A stretch of 64,000 nucleotides of DNA from Echinicola strongylocentroti (GCF_003260975.1 NZ_CP030041.1:4777501-4841500); one strand, 5' to 3'. Numbered from the stretch's first letter, positions 46,245-55,380 are shown. Program-made: numbers and translations. Notes: generated by a model from the sequence alone, not told the origin.

Positions 46245-47129
46245 ATGAAACCTTTGCTGTTCAAAATCGCCAAGACCAATGAAGAAGCTGTACGGATTTT
46301 ACAGGAGGACTATCCTTATTTTTATGACAAGTGGCATTACCATGTGGAGACCCAGATCATGGTGATTGTGGAAGGGGAAGGTACTTATTTTATCGGTGAT
46401 GCCATTGGCCACTTTAAAGCAGGGGACATTTTTATCCTTGGATCTAACTTGCCCCATTTTTTTAGAAGTGAGCAGCAGTATTATCAAGGGCTTTCCACCC
46501 TGCATTCAAAGAATATTTCGGTGCTTTTTGCTTTGGAATCCATGGGGGAGCGAATGCTGGATCTTCCGGAGTTTTTTGCCGTGCGAAAGCTATTGGAACG
46601 CAGTAAACGGGGGCTGATGCTAGAGGGAGATATGAGAAAAAAGATGTTTGATGCTGCCCATGTCATGGCAGGGAAAGAAGGTTTGGAGCGTATTATTTAC
46701 CTGTTTGACCAGCTTCACAGTTTATCGATAAGCAATGAACTTAGGGCACTGAGCCATGTTAATTTTGAGCCTGGCCCATTGCCTTCCGATACCAAAAAAA
46801 TCAATGGGGTGATTCGCTTTATCATGGAGAATTTCTCTAAAGAGATTACCGTTTCGGATGCCGCCAATGTAGCCAACCTCAGCATTCAGGCTTTTTGTAG
46901 GTACTTTAAACTGCATACAAGAAAGACTTTTTCTCAGTTTCTAAACGAAATAAGAATTGGGCACGCATGCAAGCTCCTGATAGAAGATGGATATAGTAAA
47001 AAGGAAATAGCCTTCCAAAGTGGCTATGATAACATTTCTTATTTTAATAGGCAGTTCAAACAAATCACTTCCCTGACTCCTTCTGAATATGCGAGGGCTC
47101 ATCGGATCAATCATAATCAAGCCAGTTAA
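46245..47129 (+). CDS. AraC-family regulator with N-terminal cupin domain
   Basis: The 294-residue protein has a cupin-like effector domain (residues about 20-100: HYHVETQIMVIVEGEGTYFIGD, FKAGDIFILGSNLPHFF) and an AraC HTH domain at about 185-290 (ITVSDAANVANLSIQAFCRYFK; YSKKEIAFQSGYDNISYFNRQFKQITSLTPSEY). Such regulators commonly sense sugars and control carbohydrate genes. The stop codon TAA lies inside the left end of a TIR repeat (47127), so the last codons abut an inserted element. Confidence 0.93.
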   Translation: MKPLLFKIAKTNEEAVRILQEDYPYFYDKWHYHVETQIMVIVEGEGTYFIGDAIGHFKAGDIFILGSNLPHFFRSEQQYYQGLSTLHSKNISVLFALESMGERMLDLPEFFAVRKLLERSKRGLMLEGDMRKKMFDAAHVMAGKEGLERIIYLFDQLHSLSISNELRALSHVNFEPGPLPSDTKKINGVIRFIMENFSKEITVSDAANVANLSIQAFCRYFKLHTRKTFSQFLNEIRIGHACKLLIEDGYSKKEIAFQSGYDNISYFNRQFKQITSLTPSEYARAHRINHNQAS

Positions 47130-47300
47130 TCCCGGAATATGCATTAGCCTATCTATTGCGGTATGAACCTACTTCAAAATCAGTCGCTTCGCTGCTGTTT
47201 TCGATTTCACCATAGCGGTGCTATGCCTCAATCTCCAAACAGCCTGATTTTCTTGTAGTTTCAAACCTCATCACGATTCCTAATGCATAAACCGGGTTAA
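47127..47300. repeat. Main TIR repeat family, copy F
   Basis: TTAATCCCGGAATATGCATT at the left and AATGCATAAACCGGGTTAA at the right are inverted ends. The interior matches copy D but lacks its CTACGCC and CCCGATAGCTATCGGG blocks. The left TTAA supplies the stop codon of the preceding gene. Confidence 0.85.
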
Positions 47301-47827
47301 TGGGGTTGTTTTGGGGTTTAACCCAGGTTCTCAGACATCCATAAAGAACAACATTAAGTAGCTAACTTATTTCAGAACCACATTAGGCACACAGGGCACA
47401 ATAGGGAGAATTCGGTAATCAATATACCCTGTACTTTTAGATGTGATATTTATACCAGCTGGAGGAAGGTAGCAAGCGACTTAAAAACGTGTTTTATTTA
47501 AATAAAATCGCTTTTGGTCAATATAGCTGATGGCCTTAATCACATTAACCCGAGGCAATGCCTTGCGGGATGTGTCTAAAAGCAATCCCCTCACGCAAGC
47601 TGAAAGCCTAGTTCAATACCTCCCTCTAGCCATGGACGTGTTATCAAAAGCCAATTAATTGGTAATATTTTCTATTTTTAGGTGATCCTATGCAAAAAAT
47701 TATAATTCTTACCATCTTCCTCCTGTTTCTAACCACCAAATGCCCTCCTTTTGTCTAGTTTTACTTAGTGGCAATGCCCATAAGGGGCTCGCTGTGCAGT
47801 AAAATATCATCATTTACCACTATGATC
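47301..47827. other. Gene-free stretch with a second-family repeat
   Basis: The stretch holds the repeat at 47538-47652 and AT-rich DNA. A short frame MQKIIILTIFLLFLTTKCPPFV at about 47690 is open for 22 codons only and looks like a truncated signal peptide; it is not called as a gene. Confidence 0.45.
47538..47652. repeat. Second dispersed repeat family, copy 2 (inverted)
   Basis: It is the inverted counterpart of 18609-18727, sharing ATTAACCCGAGGCAA, CCCTCAC and AAGCCTAGTTCAATACCTCC. Confidence 0.7.
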
Positions 47828-48403
47828 ATGAAACATTCAAAATTACTTACCGCATTCTTATCGGCATTAGTGATGCTGATGAGTAGCCAGTATCTCGTGG
47901 CACAAGTAAAAAGTGACTATGATAAGGATACTGATTTCGATCAATACAAGACCTATTCTTTTGAAGGATGGCAAAAGGAAAGTGACCAACATCTGAATGA
48001 ATTTGACAAGAAGCGAGTCTTGGAGTCGTTGAAATCGGAGTTTGCGGCTAGGGGGATGGTGCATGATGAGGAGAATGCTGACGCCAAAATCGCCTTGTAT
48101 GTGGTGCTGGACCAAAAGACAAGTACTACGGCCTATACTGATTTTATGGGCGGGTATGGTTATGGTCCGCGATGGGGCTGGGGCATGGGGGCTGGTAATG
48201 TTTCCGCAACCACCACCTACAGTAATAATGATTATACCGAGGGTACCCTGGTCGTAGATATGTATGATGGCAAAAGCAATGCCTTGATCTGGCAAGGGAT
48301 ATTGACCTCTACGGTGACCGAAAAGCCAGAGAAAAGGGAAAAGACCATCCCTAAGAATATCAAAAAACTCATGAAGAAATTTCCGGTAGATAAAGTAAAA
48401 TGA
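47828..48403 (+). CDS. DUF4136 domain protein, secreted
   Basis: The 191-residue protein has a signal peptide (MKHSKLLTAFLSALVMLMSSQYLVA before QVKSDYD). DUF4136 features are YDKDTDFDQYKTYSFEGW at the mature N-terminus and YTEGTLVVDMYDGKSNALIWQGI near the end, with a Gly/Tyr/Trp-rich insert (GYGYGPRWGWGMG) between. Two in-frame ATGs (47822, 47828) are close. DUF4136 proteins are envelope proteins of unknown role. It starts the envelope cluster and is followed within 45 bp by the PepSY-like gene. Confidence 0.88.
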   Translation: MKHSKLLTAFLSALVMLMSSQYLVAQVKSDYDKDTDFDQYKTYSFEGWQKESDQHLNEFDKKRVLESLKSEFAARGMVHDEENADAKIALYVVLDQKTSTTAYTDFMGGYGYGPRWGWGMGAGNVSATTTYSNNDYTEGTLVVDMYDGKSNALIWQGILTSTVTEKPEKREKTIPKNIKKLMKKFPVDKVK

Positions 48404-48447
48404 TCCATAATTTTTAATCAACATCATCAACTTAAACTATGCAGACT

Positions 48448-48975
48448 ATGAAAAAGGTTACGCTGATTTTGTTTCTAGGGATGTTCGTAGGTGGGGCTGC
48501 TTATGCTCAGGAGGAGCGGGTGGTCCTAAAAAAAGTAAGCGAAAGTGAAGTGCCCGCCGAAGTGGTAGAAGCCATTAAAAAGGATTTTCCCCAATCGGTG
48601 GTGGACCAGATCAAGATTTTGCCTGCTGATGGAATTGATGGCTGGAAGGTGACAGATGTGCAAAACACCATGTCACCAAATGATGAGATGAGCTATTATG
48701 CGATTGATTTTTATGGAGATGGCGTTTCTGGTGAAGTCTTGTATGATGAGGATGGAAATATGATTGTTTATAAAAAGGTCATTACCAACGAGGCCTTGCC
48801 ACCATCAATCAGAAACCATATAGGGACGACCTATTCTGGATGGGCGTTTATAAAGGATAAGGAAGTGATCAAAAAGACCCCTAATAGCGCCACCGATGTA
48901 TATACCGTCGTGATCAAAAAGGGCAAAGAGAAGAAAATACTTCACTATGATAGTGCTGGGAATCCCCTCGATTGA
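48448..48975 (+). CDS. PepSY-like secreted protein
   Basis: The 175-residue protein has a signal peptide (MKKVTLILFLGMFVGGAAYAQ). Two PepSY-like (BLIP-type, DUF2874) units can be seen: VPAEVVEAIKKDFPQSVVDQI with GEVLYDEDGNMIVYKK, and LPPSIRNHIGTTYSGWAFIKD with KKILHYDSAGNPLD. Such domains are thought to bind or inhibit partners in the periplasm, but here it is only structural inference. Another in-frame ATG lies 9 bp upstream. It is likely coexpressed with the DUF4136 gene. Confidence 0.82.
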   Translation: MKKVTLILFLGMFVGGAAYAQEERVVLKKVSESEVPAEVVEAIKKDFPQSVVDQIKILPADGIDGWKVTDVQNTMSPNDEMSYYAIDFYGDGVSGEVLYDEDGNMIVYKKVITNEALPPSIRNHIGTTYSGWAFIKDKEVIKKTPNSATDVYTVVIKKGKEKKILHYDSAGNPLD

Positions 48976-49176
48976 GATTGATCAAGTACAATGGCCGTCG
49001 TGAAGGTGGCCGTTGCACTTATTTTCAATGGGCAAAAGGTGCATAATGGATGAGTTACTTTTAGATCCCCAGCATGTTGGAGTGATAGAGGTGATTTTTT
49101 TCTGTTGCCGATTTGCCGACCATTTGACCATGACACCATTCAATTTCCGAATAGTAGGGAATAAACGATTATATTG

Positions 49177-50334
49177 ATGAAGAGACTTTTGCCGATACTT
49201 TTATGTTTGTTGATTTGGTCACTGCCCAGCATTGTCCAAGCACAAAAATCCAAAAAAAAATTCAGTATGAAAGTCTTTAAGGATTCGCTGGATGGTCAAT
49301 TGGATATGAGTGATTTTTTGATTGACTTCCATGGGTTTATTCCCGTGCCCCAACTGATTACCGAGCCGGCTGTGGGGAGTATTGGAGGGGTCTTTACGCC
49401 TATATTTATCCAACCAAACAAGCACCAGGAAGAAGGTAGGTACATACCGCCTGATATCACGGCGGGATTTGTGGGCTACACAGCCAACAAATCCTGGGGG
49501 TTTGGGGCAATAAGAATGGCCTCACTTCCCAAGCACCATTTGAGATATCGCGTGGCGGCATTTCATGGAGATGTCAATATGGATTTTTACAGGACACTTC
49601 CCATCGTAGGAGAGCGAGAACTGGGGTTTAATCTACAGACCAATGGTTTTTTTGTATCGCTGCTACGGCAGATTGCGGACACTGAGCTTTATATGGGCTT
49701 GGATTATTCCTTTGCCCATATCAATGCCAGTCCGGATTTTGGAATAAGCGAGTTGCCGGAATTTATAGAGGACAAGGAGCTGAGCAGCAACTTAAGTACC
49801 ATCAGCCCAGATATACAGTATGATAAACGTGACAATGTATTTACCCCTAATAAGGGGATTTACCTGGTGTCTACCTTCCGCATCAATGCCAACTGGACAG
49901 GGAGTGACTATGACTACCAGAAGCTGAACTTAGCAGGATTTAAATTCTTCCAGCCCAGTCCCAAATGGGTGAGTGGCGTCAGGCTGGAAGGCTTATGGCA
50001 ATTTGGCGATCCTCCGTTCTATGCAAATCCTTTTGTGGATATGCGCGGCGTTCCCATGGCCCGGTACCAAGGAGATCAGGTGTATATGTTGGAAACCGAG
50101 CAGCGCTATGATTTTAGCTTGCGGTGGAGTGGGACGCTGATAGCAGGACTGGCCAAAGCACCAACAGCTGAAGTTAATTTTAATGCTTCCGAGTTGATCT
50201 ATACCTATGGAGCGGGATTTCGCTACTTGTTGGCCAGGAAGTTTGGCCTTCGCACAGGTGTCGATGTGGCATGGTCCAATGATGATTTTGGTTGGTATAT
50301 CGTCTTTGGGCATGCTTGGAACAATAGGAATTGA
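49177..50334 (+). CDS. D15/BamA-type outer membrane beta-barrel protein
   Basis: The 385-residue protein has a signal peptide (MKRLLPILLCLLIWSLPSIVQAQ) and a C-terminal Omp85-like barrel: ISPDIQYDKRDNVFTPNKGIYLVSTFR, MRGVPMARYQGDQVYMLETEQRYDF (the conserved RG.... and E.R motifs of the family) and YGAGFRYLLARKFGLRTGVDVAWS. There are no POTRA domains, so it is a short D15-like protein, not BamA itself. It lies in the outer membrane; its cargo is unknown. The ATG at 49177 is preferred to TTG at 49174. Confidence 0.87.
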   Translation: MKRLLPILLCLLIWSLPSIVQAQKSKKKFSMKVFKDSLDGQLDMSDFLIDFHGFIPVPQLITEPAVGSIGGVFTPIFIQPNKHQEEGRYIPPDITAGFVGYTANKSWGFGAIRMASLPKHHLRYRVAAFHGDVNMDFYRTLPIVGERELGFNLQTNGFFVSLLRQIADTELYMGLDYSFAHINASPDFGISELPEFIEDKELSSNLSTISPDIQYDKRDNVFTPNKGIYLVSTFRINANWTGSDYDYQKLNLAGFKFFQPSPKWVSGVRLEGLWQFGDPPFYANPFVDMRGVPMARYQGDQVYMLETEQRYDFSLRWSGTLIAGLAKAPTAEVNFNASELIYTYGAGFRYLLARKFGLRTGVDVAWSNDDFGWYIVFGHAWNNRN

Positions 50335-50399
50335 TGATAAAGAAATATAGAGTCAATAATAGATAAGTTGGTGTTAAACCGGGTTAAATGATTAGTGAT

Positions 50400-51461
50400 A
50401 TGAAAAGTAAACAGGATTTAATTGCTCTTTTTTGCGGATTGGCTCTTTGCCTAGGTTTGGTTTCGTGCTCATCAGAAACGGAAAAAATTTCTGAAGAACC
50501 GACCAACTCCAGGGAAATTGCTGGCGCAAGTGCAGCCCTTCCTTCTTGGAATGATGGGGATACGAAGCAGGCCATAATAGGTTTTGTGGAAGAGGTGACC
50601 AATTCCGAGAGCCCCAATTATATCAAGCCAGAAGACCGTATAGCCACTTTTGATAATGACGGCACGCTATGGTCAGAGCAGCCGGTTTATTTTCAGTTTT
50701 TCTTTGCCATCGACCGAATCAAGACCATGGCTGCAGACCATCCCGAGTGGAAAGACCAACAACCGTATAAGGCGATTCTAGAAAAGGATATGCCGGCACT
50801 GATGGAGCAGGGCAAGGCGGGTCTGCTTAAGGTCGTGATGACCACGCATGCGGGAATGACTACAGATGAATTTGAAAAAATCGTTTCAGATTGGATTGCT
50901 ACGGCAAAACATCCCACCAAAAACCGCCCCTATACTGACCTGATCTTTCAGCCCATGCTGGAGTTGGTGCAGTACCTCCATGCGTATGATTTTAAGGTGT
51001 TTATCGTCTCAGGAGGAGGCATCGAGTTTATGCGGCCTTGGGCAGAGGAGGTTTATGGCATACCTAGGGACCGGGTCGTTGGGAGCAGTATCAAAACTGA
51101 ATATGACTATAACGATGGCCAGCCCATCATCAAAAGGCTGCCTGAAATTGACCTGATCGATGATAAGGAAGGAAAGCCCATAGGCATCCATCGGTACATT
51201 GGTCGGAAGCCGGTTTTTGCAGCAGGCAATTCTGATGGGGACCTTCAGATGCTCCGGTGGACAGCTGCCAATTCGGCAAAGAGTTTCAAGCTGTATGTAC
51301 ACCATACAGATGAAGCACGGGAATGGGCCTATGACCGGGACTCCCATATCGGGACATTTGACAAGGGCTGGGACGAAGCCAAGGAAAAAGGTTGGACACT
51401 TGTGGACATGAAAGAAGACTGGAAGGTCATCTATCCCCATGAGCTGGATTCAGTAGATTGA
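50400..51461 (+). CDS. HAD-family phosphatase, lipoprotein
   Basis: The 353-residue protein has a lipoprotein signal (ALFCGLALCLGLVSCSSE, Cys23). The HAD domain follows: ATFDNDGTLWSEQPVYFQ (nucleophile D-x-D), VFIVSGGGIEFMRPWAEEVYG (motif II region) and the GNSDGDLQML acidic motif. The layout resembles phosphoserine-phosphatase-like members placed in the periplasm. The ATG at 50400 fits the lipoprotein signal; 50388 is another in-frame ATG. It overlaps the next gene's frame region and is probably in an operon with the barrel gene. Confidence 0.9.
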   Translation: MKSKQDLIALFCGLALCLGLVSCSSETEKISEEPTNSREIAGASAALPSWNDGDTKQAIIGFVEEVTNSESPNYIKPEDRIATFDNDGTLWSEQPVYFQFFFAIDRIKTMAADHPEWKDQQPYKAILEKDMPALMEQGKAGLLKVVMTTHAGMTTDEFEKIVSDWIATAKHPTKNRPYTDLIFQPMLELVQYLHAYDFKVFIVSGGGIEFMRPWAEEVYGIPRDRVVGSSIKTEYDYNDGQPIIKRLPEIDLIDDKEGKPIGIHRYIGRKPVFAAGNSDGDLQMLRWTAANSAKSFKLYVHHTDEAREWAYDRDSHIGTFDKGWDEAKEKGWTLVDMKEDWKVIYPHELDSVD

Positions 51462-51502
51462 TTAAACCCAGCAAAGGTTATTTGCTCTTATTAAAATGGT
51501 TC

Positions 51503-52318
51503 ATGGAGGTTAAGGTGAGAAAGATATCGGCATTATTCGTACTGTTATTTTTGTCTTGGTCAGTGATGGCTCAGGAGACAGAAGAGAAGACATCTGTGGA
51601 GCTGTCACAGCAAGTGATCAACCCTGCTACGTTAGCTTGGCAACTTCAGCTAGAGGAGTTTGGGATTTTCAAGACCAATAATGCAGATGGCTTTGCCCAG
51701 AATTTTCGTCTGAGAGGCATTATCCCTTTGGAGAAGGGAAAGCTGCTGCCTTTCCCACAGCTTATCCGGGTAATTGCTTTTTTGAATACGGCTCCAGGAG
51801 GGCCTACAGGCTTGGGAGATATTACGATCAATCAGTTCTTTATCCTTGCCAAAGAGAGCTGGGGACAGTTTGGGGCGGGTTGGAATTTGCAGATACCTAC
51901 TGCCACCTCTCCTGAGCTAGGGTCTCCACAGTGGGAGCTAGGGCCTGCTTTTACGGTGACCTTTACGAATCTGGGCAATTGGCAGATGTACTGGATCTGG
52001 CAAAATTTCTTTTCGATCAGCCATAACAGTGAGTATGGCAACCGAAATGTCACCGCCCTCCAACCGAATATTTTCTATACCTGGTCAAATGGCATATACG
52101 CTGGTATGGAGCCATTGTGGCAATTGGATTATGAAACGGGAAAAGTAGCCATTCCACTAAACCTGCGCCTTGGCTATGTCTGGGCAGGAAAGCTAAAGTA
52201 CAATGCCTATATCGAGCCGGAATTTATGGCTTATCGCTCTGAGGGGTTTCCGTATAACCAAAATGACTTTGGGATTCGCCTCGGCTTCCGATGGTATCTT
52301 CCCATAAAATCGAATTAA
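51503..52318 (+). CDS. Outer membrane beta-barrel protein, paralogue 1
   Basis: The 271-residue protein has a signal peptide (VRKISALFVLLFLSWSVMAQE) and alternating beta-strand pattern throughout, ending in FRWYLPIKSN. It resembles the protein at 54577-55380: both have GLGDITINQFF/GLGDVNAFMSYNF, LQPNIFYTWSNGIY/VQPFYFWQLGKGTY and PLWQLDYETGKVAIPL/PIWAFDFKNDALSVPL. No known transporter family was assigned. The start is uncertain: ATG 51503 is used; a GTG at 51515 with GGAGG before it is also possible. Confidence 0.8.
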   Translation: MEVKVRKISALFVLLFLSWSVMAQETEEKTSVELSQQVINPATLAWQLQLEEFGIFKTNNADGFAQNFRLRGIIPLEKGKLLPFPQLIRVIAFLNTAPGGPTGLGDITINQFFILAKESWGQFGAGWNLQIPTATSPELGSPQWELGPAFTVTFTNLGNWQMYWIWQNFFSISHNSEYGNRNVTALQPNIFYTWSNGIYAGMEPLWQLDYETGKVAIPLNLRLGYVWAGKLKYNAYIEPEFMAYRSEGFPYNQNDFGIRLGFRWYLPIKSN

Positions 52319-52548
52319 TGTTCTAACTGAAAAACGACAAAGCAATTGATCGCTTCAAGTGTTGACCTATGATAAACCGCAATGAGTATGAAACCAATAA
52401 TCCAACTTAACTCGACAATGCACAGAGGACGGTTGCCGCCTTCCTTGTCACCTCGCAGGAGGTTTTATGTCCGCTAGACCTGCTTTCAAAAAGGGAAAGA
52501 GGACTAGATATGATTTTAAAAATAACGCTTACCTAAAATTAAACAACG

Positions 52549-53181
52549 ATGAAGTTACGAACTATTTTATCCTTTTTGGCCGTCGGCGGATTGGCCGGCC
52601 TGTCTTGGGGGTGTTTGCCTTCAGGGCCTGATTATGTGGAGGACATGGATATTGTCTACACCACGTATCAGGAAGATTACGATTTCCAGTCCAAGAGTAC
52701 GTATTCCATGCCTGATCAGATCGTGACCGATGTAAAGGTCGATGACGGTGACACTACTTATGTGTATATGGATGCGAAGTTTGCCAATCCCATTCTATCG
52801 GAAATCGAACAGAATATGGAAAGTTATGGCTGGACACGAGTGGGGGTGGAAGAAACGGCTGATATGCTACTGATGCCTGCGGGTACTTCTACTACCAATT
52901 ATTACTATTACTGGTGGTATGACTGGTGGTGGGGAGGATATTACCCCGGCTGGTGGGGCTGGTATTATCCGCCATATTACCCAGTCAGTAGCTATACGAC
53001 AGGATCCCTGATCTTGGTGCTCACAGATCCCAGTGCTGCCGAGACCAACCCGATCAATAAGTCAAATGCGGCTTGGCTATCTGTCAGCAACGGTATCCTT
53101 ACCTATTATAATGACATAGAAAGGGTGACTGACGCTATCGACCAGGCTTTTGACCAATCTCCTTATCTGCAAACCCAATAA
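52549..53181 (+). CDS. DUF4136 lipoprotein with aromatic-rich insert
   Basis: The 210-residue protein has a lipoprotein signal (LAVGGLAGLSWGCLPSG). The DUF4136 domain includes YEEDYDF-like YTTYQEDYDFQSKSTYSMPD and SNAAWLSVSNGILTYY. Between residues about 118 and 148 lies a Tyr/Trp-dominated insert (YYYYWWYDWWWGGYYPGWWG, then WYYPPYYP). It is the second DUF4136 gene of this cluster. The envelope anchoring is to the inner leaflet of a membrane facing the periplasm. The outer membrane protein gene follows after 11 bp. Confidence 0.85.
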   Translation: MKLRTILSFLAVGGLAGLSWGCLPSGPDYVEDMDIVYTTYQEDYDFQSKSTYSMPDQIVTDVKVDDGDTTYVYMDAKFANPILSEIEQNMESYGWTRVGVEETADMLLMPAGTSTTNYYYYWWYDWWWGGYYPGWWGWYYPPYYPVSSYTTGSLILVLTDPSAAETNPINKSNAAWLSVSNGILTYYNDIERVTDAIDQAFDQSPYLQTQ

Positions 53182-53192
53182 TTCTTAGCGCA

Positions 53193-53783
53193 ATGAAAAA
53201 AATAGTGATAATGCTTGTTTTGGGGCTATTTGTTTCCCTCCAAGCTTCCGCACAAGAGAGTAAGGTGACCTTATCATATCCCATCGGATTTGCCATAGGT
53301 GACGTGAGTGATTATGTAAAACCTAGCAGCTTCAGAGGAATAGCGATTGATTACAGGAAAATGATCAATGACAATGTAGGGGTGGGTTTTTCTACGGGTT
53401 GGAACGTGTTTTATGAAGAATTGGCCTATGATACGTATGAGTTTGAAAACCAGGCCGTGTCCGGTAAGCAATACCGCAACAGTAACCATGTGCCCATTTT
53501 GTTTAATGGAGCATATTATATGGAGCCACGGGCGGCGGTCAATCCATTTGTCAGCGTAGGGATAGGTACGGTGTATACACGGAGAAATACAGATATGGGA
53601 CAGTTTACCATGGAGCAAGAAGCTTGGAATTTTGCATTGGCACCTGAAGTGGGCATGCTGATAGAGTTTGCCAGTGGATTTGCTTCATCAGTATCGGTGC
53701 AGTATTACAATGGCTTCCAAGCGGGAAACGAACTGAACGATCCCCAATCCTATTTTGCACTTAAGATAGGTTTTGAGTTATAG
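53193..53783 (+). CDS. Outer membrane beta-barrel protein (OmpW/OMP_b-brl type)
   Basis: The 196-residue protein has a signal peptide (MKKIVIMLVLGLFVSLQASAQE) and strands such as GVGFSTGWNVFYEELAY, AAVNPFVSVGIGTVYT and VSVQYYNGFQAG, ending YFALKIGFEL, with the terminal aromatic/hydrophobic residue common to barrels. Eight strands are probable. It follows the DUF4136 lipoprotein by 11 bp, so the two form an operon and may work together in the outer membrane. Confidence 0.83.
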   Translation: MKKIVIMLVLGLFVSLQASAQESKVTLSYPIGFAIGDVSDYVKPSSFRGIAIDYRKMINDNVGVGFSTGWNVFYEELAYDTYEFENQAVSGKQYRNSNHVPILFNGAYYMEPRAAVNPFVSVGIGTVYTRRNTDMGQFTMEQEAWNFALAPEVGMLIEFASGFASSVSVQYYNGFQAGNELNDPQSYFALKIGFEL

Positions 53784-53975
53784 TGACTTTCTGTTCCCTA
53801 TTAATACCAAATCATAGAAAATAAAGATAAACACGGTGGAATGGCTTATTGTCCATTCCACTGGTTCTTGTAGAAGTACGTACTGTTTGCGCATTGTGAA
53901 ATGGCCAATGGGAAGTGCGCAAGCCGAGTTTATCCATTTTACCTATTTTATAACTAATTAAAAATAATCCATACT

Positions 53976-54533
53976 ATGAATACAGGAGCCAATCGCTTAG
54001 AAAAAACCATTCGCCAATGGTACATATTGTTTATTGTCGGCCTTGTTTTTATCGGGCTAGGCGTGTATACATTTGTGACACCTGCGAAGGCTTATTTGGC
54101 ATTGTCCATTGTTTTTAGTCTGTCATTCCTTATCACAGGTTTAGGGGAAATTTCCTTTTCATTGATTAATAAGCGGATTTTTGATCGTTGGGGATGGATT
54201 TTAGCATTTGGGTTGCTAAATTGTCTAGTGGGAATATTATTGCTCAGCCGTCCAGAGGTGTCCTTGGCTACCATGCCACTTTACCTTGGTTTTTTAATTT
54301 TGTTCAGATCAGTCGGCGCCATTAGTTATGCCTATGAGATTAAGCAAATGGGAGTTACTGATTGGTCAGGAGTACTTTCACTAGGAATCTTAGGAGTGAT
54401 ATTTTCATTTATTCTTATATGGAACCCTATTTTGGGCGGCCTTACGATAGTGAGCTGGACAGCACTGTGCTTTTTATCCATCGGGATTCTCAGCGTTTAT
54501 TTGTCTTTACAGCTGCGTAAGTTTGGTAAATGA
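53976..54533 (+). CDS. HdeD/DUF308 family membrane protein
   Basis: The 185-residue protein has six hydrophobic segments arranged as three pairs, typical of the HdeD family: YILFIVGLVFIGLGVYTFVTP, LSIVFSLSFLITGLGEISFS, WGWILAFGLLNCLVGILLL, MPLYLGFLILFRSVGAISY, VLSLGILGVIFSFILIWNP and WTALCFLSIGILSVYLSL. HdeD in E. coli is linked to acid resistance at high cell density. Its role here is uncertain. The next gene starts 43 bp downstream. Confidence 0.88.
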   Translation: MNTGANRLEKTIRQWYILFIVGLVFIGLGVYTFVTPAKAYLALSIVFSLSFLITGLGEISFSLINKRIFDRWGWILAFGLLNCLVGILLLSRPEVSLATMPLYLGFLILFRSVGAISYAYEIKQMGVTDWSGVLSLGILGVIFSFILIWNPILGGLTIVSWTALCFLSIGILSVYLSLQLRKFGK

Positions 54534-54576
54534 TAGTATTGAAAATAAAATAAATCAACTACTTAAAATAAAAAAA

Positions 54577-55380
54577 ATGAAGATTCGCCTTATTACTTTG
54601 TTCTTTCTGGCTTCTATATTCTCTATGAAGGTTTATGGTCAGGAGAGTGGCGCGCCCCAAAGTGCAGCCCAGGCCAATAACCCTTTGGCCAATATGACTG
54701 CATTGAATTTCCACAATTATTATATTCCCCGCTTGACAGATGCTCCTAAGGATGCCTATTTGAACAATGCCTGGGTGCGGTTTGCAAAACCTATTTCCGA
54801 AGGGAAATGGCTGCTCAGGGTGTCTGCGCCACTAAATACAACTGGCATACCCGATCCTGTAGATGGGACGGTCAATTCAATTAATGGCCTAGGGGATGTC
54901 AATGCTTTTATGTCCTATAACTTTGTGTCCAAGCCGACCGCCACTGTTGGGATAGGGCCAAATCTCACCGCTCCGACAGCCAGTGAATCTGCCTTGGGAA
55001 CTGGCAAATGGCAAGGTGGTTTTGCGATGGTCGCTTTTATTGCGAAGTCAGCCGTCTTTCAGTTTGGTGGACTGGTGACATGGCAGACCTCTTTTGCGGG
55101 TGACAGTGACCGTTCCGGTACCAATGTAGCAGCCGTTCAGCCCTTTTATTTCTGGCAGTTAGGAAAAGGAACCTATCTTCGCGGAGCCCCCATTTGGGCA
55201 TTTGATTTTAAAAATGACGCCCTTTCTGTGCCCTTGGGCCTCGGTATCGGGAAAGTAGTAAAGGTGGAAAACACGATGTTTAACTTATTTATCGAGCCAC
55301 AATACTCCTTACTACATGCAGGTACACAGCCGCAGTTCCAGTTATTTACTGGGATCAACTTGCAGTTTATGGGGAAATAG
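54577..55380 (+). CDS. Outer membrane beta-barrel protein, paralogue 2
   Basis: The 267-residue protein has a signal peptide (MKIRLITLFFLASIFSMKVYGQE). The barrel pattern and the blocks SINGLGDVNAFMSYNF, LTAPTASESALG, NVAAVQPFYFWQLGKGTY and FIEPQYSLLHAG correspond to the protein at 51503-52318. Together they flank the DUF4136/HdeD genes. No family name could be given. The ATG at 54577 is chosen; the longer open frame starts inside the HdeD gene. Confidence 0.82.
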   Translation: MKIRLITLFFLASIFSMKVYGQESGAPQSAAQANNPLANMTALNFHNYYIPRLTDAPKDAYLNNAWVRFAKPISEGKWLLRVSAPLNTTGIPDPVDGTVNSINGLGDVNAFMSYNFVSKPTATVGIGPNLTAPTASESALGTGKWQGGFAMVAFIAKSAVFQFGGLVTWQTSFAGDSDRSGTNVAAVQPFYFWQLGKGTYLRGAPIWAFDFKNDALSVPLGLGIGKVVKVENTMFNLFIEPQYSLLHAGTQPQFQLFTGINLQFMGK

